From Amycolatopsis nalaikhensis (lineage in GTDB: Bacteria; Actinomycetota; Actinomycetes; Mycobacteriales; Pseudonocardiaceae): a stretch of 64,000 bases of DNA. A model generated the notes under the pieces. The model was not told where the DNA came from. It worked only from the letters and a program-made list of their open reading frames with translations, and made no database searches. This document shows, one piece after another, positions 34,436 through 41,657 of the stretch. Numbering within the stretch: the stretch's first letter is position 1; each line of letters opens with the position of its first letter. Location: assembly GCF_030264295.1 (NCBI RefSeq), contig NZ_CP127173.1:7323501-7387500 (forward strand). Direction: 5' to 3'. Made by a program: the position numbers and the translations under genes.

Positions 34436-34954
34436 CTACTCCCCGGACAGCGTCAGCTGGCGCCGGTGGAAGTCGAAGTGCTGCGTGGGGAACCGGTAGA
34501 CGTCGGCCAGGGTCATGTAGTCCCGGAAGAAAGGGTCCCAGCGGGTCGGGTAGTGCATGCCCCTGGCCAGGTTCTCGTCGGTTTCGCGGTCCAGCCGCCC
34601 GTGCAGGGCGGCGACGGTCCGGTCGAACAGCGCCAGCATCCACCGGCGGGGCAGCACCGTGCCGCCCAGCCAGGACCCGGCGAAGTTGACCGCGTCGAAG
34701 GGGACCGTCCCGGCGTTCAGCAGCTGAGCGTAACGCCGCGACACCCCGTCGGGCAGGCGGTCGAACAGCCGCACCAGCCCCAGCAGCGCGCGGATGATCA
34801 GGTAGCCGAGCAGCATGTGGAACAACAGCTGGCGGTTGGTCCACCGCGTCCCCGCGCTCGCCCGCCGCAGGTCGGGCCCGCTCGCCCCGTCGAGGAGCTG
34901 GTGGAAGGTCCGGCGGGCCTGCTCGAACTCGTCGTGAACGGCTGTCTTGTCCAC
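34436..34954 (-). CDS. DinB-like four-helix protein
   Basis: Encodes 172 residues from GTG at 34952-34954. The pattern RRTFHQLLDGASGPDLRRAS, then GTRWTNRQLLFHMLLGYLII fits the DinB/YfiT superfamily (N-terminal helix, Trp-Thr-xx-Gln/Glu-xx-xH metal region). A second histidine lies in THFDFHRRQ-like QHFDFHRRQLTL at the C-terminus, so a three-His metal site is plausible. Members include mycothiol-dependent enzymes, and this host would use mycothiol, but activity is inferred. It follows the nitroreductase by 59 bases on the same strand. Confidence 0.7.
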   Translation of the reverse strand: MDKTAVHDEFEQARRTFHQLLDGASGPDLRRASAGTRWTNRQLLFHMLLGYLIIRALLGLVRLFDRLPDGVSRRYAQLLNAGTVPFDAVNFAGSWLGGTVLPRRWMLALFDRTVAALHGRLDRETDENLARGMHYPTRWDPFFRDYMTLADVYRFPTQHFDFHRRQLTLSGE

Positions 34955-35013
34955 GAATGCAGTCTCCGCCCTCCCGGCTGCGAAGGCCAGTGCCCGCGGA
35001 GTGCGGGTGGCCG

Positions 35014-36048
35014 CTACGAGGGCCGGTACCCGCGCAGCTGAACCGGGATGGGCAGGCTCGCACCGTACGCGTGGGGGAGTGGCCACAGGACCTCGCCGAG
35101 CGGGCGGCGCGGTGTCGCCGGGAGCGGGGCCGCACCCTCCGGCGGATAACCGACGCGCACGACGACCTGCGGCTCGAGCCCACCGCCCAGTACGCAGTCG
35201 CGGACGAGGGCCCGCGTGCTCGTCAACTCCAGCGGCTCCGTGTACACGCACGACGCCAGGTTCAGCCGCGTCGCGGCCAGCAGCACCGCACCCACGGCCT
35301 CCCCGGCTCGCAGCCTGCTGAGCCGGTCGTCGCCGGTGGTGGCCAGCACCGTGAGCGCCGCGCCGTCCGGACCCGCGGTGTCGGCCAGGCGCGCCCCGGC
35401 GAACTCGCGGACCCGCAACTCGTGCCGTCCCACCGTGGCGAGGACCGCGTTCCGCGCGGGCACGCCGTCGGGTGCGTAGCCGCGGCCGCTCCACGCCGCC
35501 AGCTCCACCTCGTAGCCCGGGTCCGCGTGGTGCAGCCCGGCCGCCGCCGCGGCCGCGCCCGTGAGTGCCGACCGCCTCGGCGCGTCGTCCACGACCCGCA
35601 GCACCGCACCGTGGTCGGCTGCTGCGCGCCGCAAGCGGTCCGCGTCGCGGGCGAGCAACGGCCGTCCGGCGAACCGGCGGCGGTCCGAGCGGCGGCGGGG
35701 GATCGCCGCAGCCAGGGCGATGTCGCGGTCGCGGGGCTCGTGCGGGACCAGGGCGATCCGGGCGAGCAGGCCGGGCTCACCCGCGTCGGGCAGCCGCTCG
35801 ATCCGGGCGGCCCACCCCATCGCCGCGGTGGCGACCGCGAAGTGGTGCAGGGCGCAGCCGCAGCTCACCAGCAGGTCACGGCCGTCAGGATCGGTGTGCG
35901 GCAGGCGACGGCGCAGGTCCGCGCGCAGCTCCGCGGTGCGGCCGTCGACGTGCCACCGCCACGGCTGGGAGTTGTGCACGGACGGGGCGCGCACGGCGAG
36001 CGCGACGGCGGCCCGCACGGTGTCCGCGTCGGGCGTCGGGTGCTTCAT
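35014..36048 (-). CDS. Acg-type nitroreductase-like flavoprotein
   Basis: Encodes 344 residues from ATG at 36046-36048. The N-terminus AVRAPSVHNSQPWRWHV is the Acg-family signature, followed by the tandem half-domain arrangement typical of Rv2032 (Acg): DLLVSCGCALHHFAVATAAMG, then a second nitroreductase half with VRVGYPPEGAAP. Acg proteins bind FMN yet are thought to lack classic nitroreductase activity and are induced by DosR in mycobacteria. First gene of an operon with the DinB-like gene. Its upstream region is interrupted by an IS110-type element 16 or more bases away. Confidence 0.88.
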   Translation of the reverse strand: MKHPTPDADTVRAAVALAVRAPSVHNSQPWRWHVDGRTAELRADLRRRLPHTDPDGRDLLVSCGCALHHFAVATAAMGWAARIERLPDAGEPGLLARIALVPHEPRDRDIALAAAIPRRRSDRRRFAGRPLLARDADRLRRAAADHGAVLRVVDDAPRRSALTGAAAAAAGLHHADPGYEVELAAWSGRGYAPDGVPARNAVLATVGRHELRVREFAGARLADTAGPDGAALTVLATTGDDRLSRLRAGEAVGAVLLAATRLNLASCVYTEPLELTSTRALVRDCVLGGGLEPQVVVRVGYPPEGAAPLPATPRRPLGEVLWPLPHAYGASLPIPVQLRGYRPS

Positions 36049-36063
36049 GGTTCCTCCATAAGA

Positions 36064-37500
36064 TTGTTGGTGTTCAGGACGGGATGTTCTGGATGCCCGG
36101 GGCGATGGGGTGTGGCTGATGGTTTCTTGCCGTGGGTGGCTTGCGAGGAGTGGCTGCCCTGTCGTTCTGGACGTCCTGGCCGCTGATTGAGATCTGCGTT
36201 TGGTCGCTGTTTATGGAGATGCCGGCGGGTTCGTCCACGGGGTTGAGCTGCGAAGACAGGAGGCAGGCTGGGTGGCCGCAGGCAAGGTGTGGGTCGGTAT
36301 CGATGTCGGCAAGAGGTTCCATCACGCCTGTGCGGTGGATCAGTCCGGCAAGACCGTGTTCTCGCGGAAGGTGGCCAACGGTCAGGCCGCGATCGAGCAG
36401 TTGATCGCCCGGACCACCGCGAAAGCCGCGGAGGTGGTGTGGGCGGTGGACATGACCTCCGGCCCCGCCGGGCTGTTGATCGCGTTGCTGCGCGCGACCG
36501 GGCAGCCGGTGCTGTATGTGCCGGGCCGGCTGGTCAACCGGATGGCCGGCGCGTTCGCCGGTGAAGGCAAAACCGACGCCAAGGACTCCCGCACGATCGC
36601 CGAAACCGCCCGGCTGCGCGGTGATCTGACCCCAGTGCCCGACCCGGACGAAGTCGTGACCGATCTGCAGGTGCTCACCGCGCGCCGCGAGGACCTGATG
36701 GCCGACTGGGTGCGCGGAGTCAACCGGATCCGTGAGCTGCTCGCATCGATTTTTCCCGCGCTGGAGCGGGCGTTCGACTACTCGACCCGCTCGGCGCTGG
36801 TGCTGCTGACCGGGTTCCAGACCCCGGACGGCATCCGCGAGGCGGATGCGGCCGGCCTGTCGGCCCATCTGGCAGAGCATGGTGCCTGGGCCCCAGGTAT
36901 TCCGTCCATGGTGGACAAGGCCCTGGCGGCCGCGGCGGAGCAAACCGTGGCCTTGCCGGGGGAAGCGGTGACCGCACCGTTGATCGCGCGGCTGGCCCGG
37001 CAGCTGCTGGACTCCGACCGGGAGATCAAGGACCTGGACAAGCAGCTCGCCGACCGGTTCGCCGGACACCCCGACGCCGGGCCCATCACCAGCCTCGACG
37101 GGTTCGGCCCGATCCTCGGGGCCCAGCAGCTCGCCGGGACCGGCGGCGACCTGCAAACGGCGTTCCGCAGCCCCGGGCATCTGGCCGCCTACGCCGGTCT
37201 CGCCCCGGTGCCCCGCGACTCGGGGCGGATACGCGGCAACCTGCACCGCCCCCAGCGCTACCACCGCGGCCTGCGCCGGGTCTTCTACCTGGCCGCCCTC
37301 TCGGCCATCAAACGCCCCGACAGCCCATCCCGAACCTTCTACCTGCGCAAACGCAGCGAAGGGAAACGGCACACCCAGGCCCTGATCGCCCTGGCTCGCC
37401 GCCTGGCCGACGTCATCTGGGCGCTGCTGCGCGACCGCCGCGAGTTCCATCCCTCACCACCAGCCGCCGCCGCTGCTTGACACGGTCATTGAGACTCCTC
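36064..37500 (+). mobile_element. IS110-family insertion sequence (ends approximate)
   Basis: The transposase at 36272-37480 is flanked by about 200 noncoding bases on the left (36064-36271), which fits the long left end of the IS110 group where the bridge (seek) RNA is encoded, and a short right end. IS110 elements lack clear terminal inverted repeats, so the boundaries are estimates; the right end is probably near TTGACACGGTCATTGAGA at 37478-37496. It separates the Acg-type operon from the DosR-like boxes at 37547-37582. Confidence 0.6.
36272..37480 (+). CDS. IS110-family DEDD transposase
   Basis: Encodes 402 residues from GTG at 36272 with GGAGGC upstream; in-frame extension to 36200 lacks a ribosome site. 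The RuvC-like DEDD domain shows its acidic residues in VWVGIDVGKRFHHAC, EVVWAVDMTSGPAG and EGKTDAKDSRTIAETARL. The C-terminal transposase_20 domain includes ITSLDGFGPILGAQ, AYAGLAPVPRDSGR (likely active serine) and HRGLRRVFYLAAL. Length and motifs are complete, so the element may be active. These recombinases are guided by an element-encoded RNA. Confidence 0.93.
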   Translation: MAAGKVWVGIDVGKRFHHACAVDQSGKTVFSRKVANGQAAIEQLIARTTAKAAEVVWAVDMTSGPAGLLIALLRATGQPVLYVPGRLVNRMAGAFAGEGKTDAKDSRTIAETARLRGDLTPVPDPDEVVTDLQVLTARREDLMADWVRGVNRIRELLASIFPALERAFDYSTRSALVLLTGFQTPDGIREADAAGLSAHLAEHGAWAPGIPSMVDKALAAAAEQTVALPGEAVTAPLIARLARQLLDSDREIKDLDKQLADRFAGHPDAGPITSLDGFGPILGAQQLAGTGGDLQTAFRSPGHLAAYAGLAPVPRDSGRIRGNLHRPQRYHRGLRRVFYLAALSAIKRPDSPSRTFYLRKRSEGKRHTQALIALARRLADVIWALLRDRREFHPSPPAAAAA

Positions 37501-37546
37501 GCCGGTCGGCTGGCTCCATGCTCGCGGCCCGCGTCCGCGCGGACAG

Positions 37547-37582
37547 GCGGATTTGGTCCCCTGCACAAGGGACTTCGGGCCC
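37547..37582. promoter_or_regulatory. Paired DosR-like boxes upstream of Usp/CBS operon
   Basis: GCGGATTTGGTCCC (37547-37560) and GGGACTTCGGGCCC (37569-37582) start 22 bases apart with an 8-base spacer, the same geometry as at 30631-30666; they match 10 and 11 of 14 core positions. They lie 56 bases before the Usp start at 37638. Confidence 0.65.
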
Positions 37583-37637
37583 TGACCGGCGCCGACGTTC
37601 CGCGCGATGCTGGCCGGGAGACCCGCAGGAGGACGAG

Positions 37638-38444
37638 ATGACGGTATCCGCGACCCGCCCGGTGGTCGCCGGGGTGGACGCCTCGGCGGCGTCGTTCGCC
37701 GCGATCCGCTGGGCGGCGAACGAAGCACGGCTGCGCGACACCACGCTGCGGCTGCTGCACGCCTGTTTCGTCGAAGACACCGCCGCCCGTGACGACGGCG
37801 AGCTGCTGCTCGAACACGTCCACCGCCGGCTCCGCCGCTCCGCCGAAGTCGCCCGCGAATGGGCGCCGGGGGTGCGGGTCGAGACGGTGGTCCGGCTCGG
37901 CCTCGCGGTCGACCTGCTGCTCGCCGAATCGGCCGACGCGGCCCTCGTCGTCCTCGGTTCGCACGGCCTCGGTGGCCTGCGCGGTGCCCTGATCGGCTCG
38001 GTCGCCCTGCGGGTCGCGGCCGGGGCGGCCTGCCCGGTGGTGGTCGTGCCCGGTCACCGGCCGGCCACGGGCGGCCCGATCGTCGTCGGGCTCGACGCGT
38101 CGGCCTCCAGCGAGCACGCACTGGGCTTCGCCCTCGAGCAGGCCGCCACGACCGGCGCGCCGGTGCACGTCGTGCACGCCTGGCACACCGGCGACGGCGG
38201 CACCGAGCAAGCGGACCTGACCGCGCGCCTCGCGAGCTGGGTCCGCAAGTACCCGGACCTGGCGATCACCGCGCACGCGGTGCGGGACCGCAGCCCGTCG
38301 TGGGCCTTGGCGAACGCGGTGCCGGACGCGCGGCTGATCGTGGTCGGCACGCGCGGCCGCGGCCCGGTCGCCGGCGGCCTGCTGGGCTCGACCGGCAACG
38401 CCCTGCTCGCGCACGCGCCCTGCCCGGTCGCGGTCGTGCACTGA
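37638..38444 (+). CDS. Universal stress protein, tandem UspA domains
   Basis: Encodes 268 residues from ATG at 37638 (CAGGAGGACG upstream). Both UspA domains keep the nucleotide-binding loop: GSHGLGGLRGALIGSVALRV in domain 1 and GTRGRGPVAGGLLGSTGNAL in domain 2, with Asp residues at the ends of first strands (VVAGVDASAAS, VVGLDASASS). It is slightly shorter than neighbouring tandem Usps. It heads a run of five genes alternating Usp and CBS proteins, and a DosR-like box pair precedes it. Confidence 0.92.
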   Translation: MTVSATRPVVAGVDASAASFAAIRWAANEARLRDTTLRLLHACFVEDTAARDDGELLLEHVHRRLRRSAEVAREWAPGVRVETVVRLGLAVDLLLAESADAALVVLGSHGLGGLRGALIGSVALRVAAGAACPVVVVPGHRPATGGPIVVGLDASASSEHALGFALEQAATTGAPVHVVHAWHTGDGGTEQADLTARLASWVRKYPDLAITAHAVRDRSPSWALANAVPDARLIVVGTRGRGPVAGGLLGSTGNALLAHAPCPVAVVH

Positions 38445-38466
38445 ACACCCGAGGAGAGGAGCCGTC

Positions 38467-39066
38467 GTGAAGGCACGCGACATCATGACCAGGCCGGTGG
38501 TGCGGGTCGGCCCGCGCACGCCGGTCCGCGAAGCCATCGTGCTGCTCACCGAGCACTGCGTCGCGGCGCTGCCGGTGGTCGGCGAGGACGACGCCGTCCT
38601 CGGCGTGTTCACCGAGGCCGACGCGCTCCGCGGCGGGCTCACCGGCGCGCCGCCGGACGCGCTGGTGGCCACGGCGATGACCGCGCCGGCCCAGACGGTC
38701 GGGCTCGACACCGACGTCACCGAGATCGCCCGGCGCATGCTCGGCGACCGGCTGCGCAGCATCCCGGTGGCCGACGACGACGGCGTGCTCGTCGGCATCG
38801 TCAGCCGCCGCGACGTGCTCACCCCGCTGGTGCGCCGGGACGACTCGATCGCTTCGCACCTCAACGCGCTGCTCACCGACTACTCCGGTCACCGCGACCG
38901 GTGGGCGGTGACCGTCACCGGCGGCGTCGTGACGATCCGCGGCGTGTTCACCGACGAGGCCGAACGCCGGGTCGTGGCCGCGCTGGCGAAGACCGTGTAC
39001 GGCGTCGCCGGCGTCGAGCTGCGGGACGAGGCCCCGGCCCCGCGACTCTCCATTGTGGACTTCTGA
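38467..39066 (+). CDS. CBS-pair protein with BON-like C-terminal domain
   Basis: Encodes 199 residues from GTG at 38467. Two CBS motifs: residues about 1-60 (MKARDIMTRPVVRVGPRTPV, VAALPVVGEDDAVLGVFTEAD) and 67-125 (MTAPAQTVGLDTDVTEIARR, LRSIPVADDDGVLVGIVSRRD). The final 70 residues (AVTVTGGVVTIRGVFTDEAER) fit a BON domain. CBS pairs sense adenine nucleotides and regulate partner proteins. The same architecture recurs at 40156 and 63239. Such proteins belong to hypoxia regulons in mycobacteria (for example Rv2626c, which lacks BON). Confidence 0.9.
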   Translation: MKARDIMTRPVVRVGPRTPVREAIVLLTEHCVAALPVVGEDDAVLGVFTEADALRGGLTGAPPDALVATAMTAPAQTVGLDTDVTEIARRMLGDRLRSIPVADDDGVLVGIVSRRDVLTPLVRRDDSIASHLNALLTDYSGHRDRWAVTVTGGVVTIRGVFTDEAERRVVAALAKTVYGVAGVELRDEAPAPRLSIVDF

Positions 39067-39105
39067 GGAAGGGAAAGTCATGCGCGCACAGCCGGGTGGC
39101 CGGTC

Positions 39106-40017
39106 ATGAGCGGGTTCGCCGACGGCACGGTCGTGGCGGGCGTCGACGGTTCGTCGTCCGCGGTCCAGGCCGCGGTGTGGGCCGGAGCGGAGGCCGTCCG
39201 TCGCGGGCGGCCGCTGCGGCTCGTCCAGGTTTACGCCGTGCCGAGGGTGGAGGCGCCGGTCGCGTTCGGCGGTCACGAGGAGGTGCGGGCCGGGCTCGCC
39301 GAGCGGGCCGCGGGGTGGCTGGCCGACGCGAAGTCGGCGGTGCTGGCCGAATACCCCGGGCTGGAGATCGCCACGGCGGCCCGCGAGTGGAGCCCGGTCA
39401 CCGCGCTGGTCCAGGAGTCGCGGCACGCCGAGCTGGTCGTGCTCGGTTCGCGGGGGCTGGGCGGGTTCACCGGCTTGCTCGTCGGGTCGACCGCGGTGGC
39501 CGTGGCGGCGCACGCGCGGTGCCCGATCGTGGTGGTCCGCGGCCGGACCCCGTACGACGCGCCGCCGCGCACCGGTCCGGTCGTGGTCGGCACCGACGGG
39601 TCCGCGGACAGCGAAGCCGCGATCGCGTTCGCCTGCGAGGAGGCCCGCCTGCGCGGTACCGACGTCGTCGCGCTGCACACCTGGAGCGAGATCATCGCCG
39701 ACGGGGTGCCGCGGCCGCACGCGTTGCGGGAGGATCCGGCGGAGATCGCGGCGGCGGAGCGGGTCAAGCTCGCCGAGCAGGTCGTGGGGTGGCAGCGGAA
39801 GTACGCGGACCTGACGATCGAGCTGGAGGTCGTCCGCGGGCGGCCGGTGCGCACGTTGCTGGAGCGCGGTGAGGCCGCGCAGCTGGTCGTGGTCGGGTGC
39901 CGCGGCCGCGGTGGGTTCACCGGCATGCTGCTCGGCTCGACGAGCCAGGCGCTGATCGCGCACTCGCCGTGCCCGGTGGCGGTCGTGCGGCCGCAGCGGA
40001 CCGGGGACGCGCCGTGA
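39106..40017 (+). CDS. Universal stress protein, tandem UspA domains
   Basis: Encodes 303 residues from ATG at 39106. Both domains have an intact ATP loop: GSRGLGGFTGLLVGSTAVAV and GCRGRGGFTGMLLGSTSQAL. It follows the CBS-BON gene by 39 bases and probably shares its transcript. The second domain is very similar to that of the Usp genes at 33552 and 40761 (WQRKYADLTIELEVVRGRPVR versus WQEKYPEV...), pointing to local duplication within the island. Confidence 0.93.
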   Translation: MSGFADGTVVAGVDGSSSAVQAAVWAGAEAVRRGRPLRLVQVYAVPRVEAPVAFGGHEEVRAGLAERAAGWLADAKSAVLAEYPGLEIATAAREWSPVTALVQESRHAELVVLGSRGLGGFTGLLVGSTAVAVAAHARCPIVVVRGRTPYDAPPRTGPVVVGTDGSADSEAAIAFACEEARLRGTDVVALHTWSEIIADGVPRPHALREDPAEIAAAERVKLAEQVVGWQRKYADLTIELEVVRGRPVRTLLERGEAAQLVVVGCRGRGGFTGMLLGSTSQALIAHSPCPVAVVRPQRTGDAP

Positions 40018-40024
40018 CCCGGGC

Positions 40025-40073
40025 GGGGCTTTCGTCCTCTGTGGACACGATCGCGCGAAGGGACGTAAGTCCC
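40025..40073. promoter_or_regulatory. DosR-like boxes, including the best match in the window
   Basis: GGGACGTAAGTCCC (40060-40073) matches 13 of 14 positions of GGGACTWWAGTCCC. A second, GGGGCTTTCGTCCT (40025-40038), matches 11 and lies 35 bases upstream. They precede the CBS gene at 40156 by 83 bases and begin just after the previous Usp stop, so a new transcript should start here. Confidence 0.8.
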
Positions 40074-40155
40074 CGCCACCGGTGACCGACGCCAGCGGTG
40101 CCCCGGACGTCGCCTTCCTACCGTGGAAAGCGACCCGAAAGGCAGGAAACCCCCG

Positions 40156-40764
40156 ATGCGCGCACGCGACCTGATGACCGCGCCGGTGCTCACCGTGCAC
40201 CCGTGGACCTCCGCCAAGGAGGCCGCCGAGCTGCTGTCCACGCACCGCTTCACCGCCCTGCCCGTCGTCGACGCCGACGACGAGCTGGTCGGCATCGTCA
40301 CCGAAGCCGACCTGATCCGCGGCCGCGTCCCGGCCGACCCCCGCACCACCCACGAGCCCCGCGAATCCGCCGCCGGCACGACCGTCGGCGACCTGATGAC
40401 CAGCCCCGCCACCGCCATGAGCTCCGGCACCGACGTCGCCGACCTGTGCCAGGCGCTGGTGGACGCCCGGATCCGCGCGATGCCGATCGTCGACGGCGCG
40501 GCCGTCGTCGGCATCGTGACCCGCGGCGACGTCGTCCGCGTGCTCGCGCGGGAAGACACCGACATCGCCCGGGACGTCCGCCACCGGCTGGAGGTCTACG
40601 GCGGGGGCGGCCGCTGGCACGTCGACGTCCACGACGGCTTCGCGCACATCACCGACCAGTTCGACGACGACACCGACCGGCACGTCGCCCGGCTCCTGGC
40701 CCTCGCCGTGCCGGGCGTCGTCGCCGCCGACACCGCCTACGCGGGTGAGGAGCAGACACGATGA
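40156..40764 (+). CDS. CBS-pair protein with BON-like C-terminal domain
   Basis: Encodes 202 residues from ATG at 40156, preceded by AAAGGCAGGAAA; a frame start 33 bases upstream would begin inside the leader. CBS1 (MRARDLMTAPVLTVHPWTSA, FTALPVVDADDELVGIVTEAD) and CBS2 (GDLMTSPATAMSSGTDVADL, IRAMPIVDGAAVVGIVTRGD) are followed by a BON-like tail (WHVDVHDGFAHITDQFDDD). Four-base overlap with the next Usp gene. It directly follows the strongest DosR-like box. Confidence 0.9.
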   Translation: MRARDLMTAPVLTVHPWTSAKEAAELLSTHRFTALPVVDADDELVGIVTEADLIRGRVPADPRTTHEPRESAAGTTVGDLMTSPATAMSSGTDVADLCQALVDARIRAMPIVDGAAVVGIVTRGDVVRVLAREDTDIARDVRHRLEVYGGGGRWHVDVHDGFAHITDQFDDDTDRHVARLLALAVPGVVAADTAYAGEEQTR

Positions 40765-41657
40765 GCGCCATCGATCCGAGGATCACCGTCGGCGTGGACG
40801 GCTCGGCGGGCTCGACCGCCGCCGTCGCCTGGGCGGCGAAGCTCGCTTCCCGGCGCCACCTCCAGCTGAAGATCGTGCACGGCTTGCAGATCGCCGGGCT
40901 CTACTACGGCGGTGGCCTGTCGGGCATCGGCGCGCAGACGCTGTTCGACGCGATCCAGGCCGACGGGGAACGCGCCGTCGCCGACGCGCGCGGCCTCGCC
41001 GTGTCGATCGACGAGGACCTGGTCGTCACGACCGAGCTGCCGAACGAGCCGCCGGTGCCGATGCTGATCGAGGAGTCCCGGCACGCCCGGCTGCTCGTCG
41101 TCGGCCGGACCGGCGCCGACGGGTTCGCGGACATGCTGCTCGGCGGCACCGCGGCCGCGGTCGTCAGCCACGCGCACTGCCCGGTCGCGGTGGTCCGCGG
41201 CACCACGCGGCCGTCGGCGACCGGGCCGGTCGCCGTCGGGGTCGACGGCGGCCCGAACAGCGAGCAGGCCATCGCCGTCGCGTTCGAGGAGGCGTCGCTG
41301 CGCGGGGTGCCGCTGGTCGCGGTGCACGCCTGGAACGACGTCACCTACGAGGACGCCTTCGGCACGGCCCGGATCCTGCCCCAGCCCGAGAGCCTCGAAC
41401 GGGACGAGGACCGGCTGCTGAGCCAGCGCCTCGCGGGCTGGCAGGAGAAGTACCCCGAGGTCGAGATCCGCCGGGTGCTGGTCCGCGACCGGCCGCGGCA
41501 CGCATTGCTGGACGTCTCCGAGCAGGCGCAGCTGGTCGTCGTGGGCAGCCGCGGCCGCGGTGGCTTCACCGGGATGCTGCTCGGCTCGACGAGCCAGGCG
41601 CTGGTCCAGCACGCCCAGTGCCCGGTGCTCGTGGTCCGCCCGGAGCTGACGGCGTGA
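40761..41657 (+). CDS. Universal stress protein, tandem UspA domains
   Basis: Encodes 298 residues from ATG at 40761, overlapping the CBS gene. Domain 2 has the ATP loop GSRGRGGFTGMLLGSTSQAL; domain 1 has a looser version, GRTGADGFADMLLGGTAAAV. The stop overlaps the phosphoketolase start (GTGA), so CBS, Usp and phosphoketolase are one translationally coupled unit, linking stress sensing with carbon flow. Confidence 0.93.
   Translation: MSAIDPRITVGVDGSAGSTAAVAWAAKLASRRHLQLKIVHGLQIAGLYYGGGLSGIGAQTLFDAIQADGERAVADARGLAVSIDEDLVVTTELPNEPPVPMLIEESRHARLLVVGRTGADGFADMLLGGTAAAVVSHAHCPVAVVRGTTRPSATGPVAVGVDGGPNSEQAIAVAFEEASLRGVPLVAVHAWNDVTYEDAFGTARILPQPESLERDEDRLLSQRLAGWQEKYPEVEIRRVLVRDRPRHALLDVSEQAQLVVVGSRGRGGFTGMLLGSTSQALVQHAQCPVLVVRPELTA

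Noticed and set aside
34990..35016. GGGCCGGTACCC-type palindrome near 35010 as a DosR box for the DinB-like gene
   Set aside because: It lacks the GGGAC and GTCCC half-sites and overlaps the end of the nitroreductase gene.
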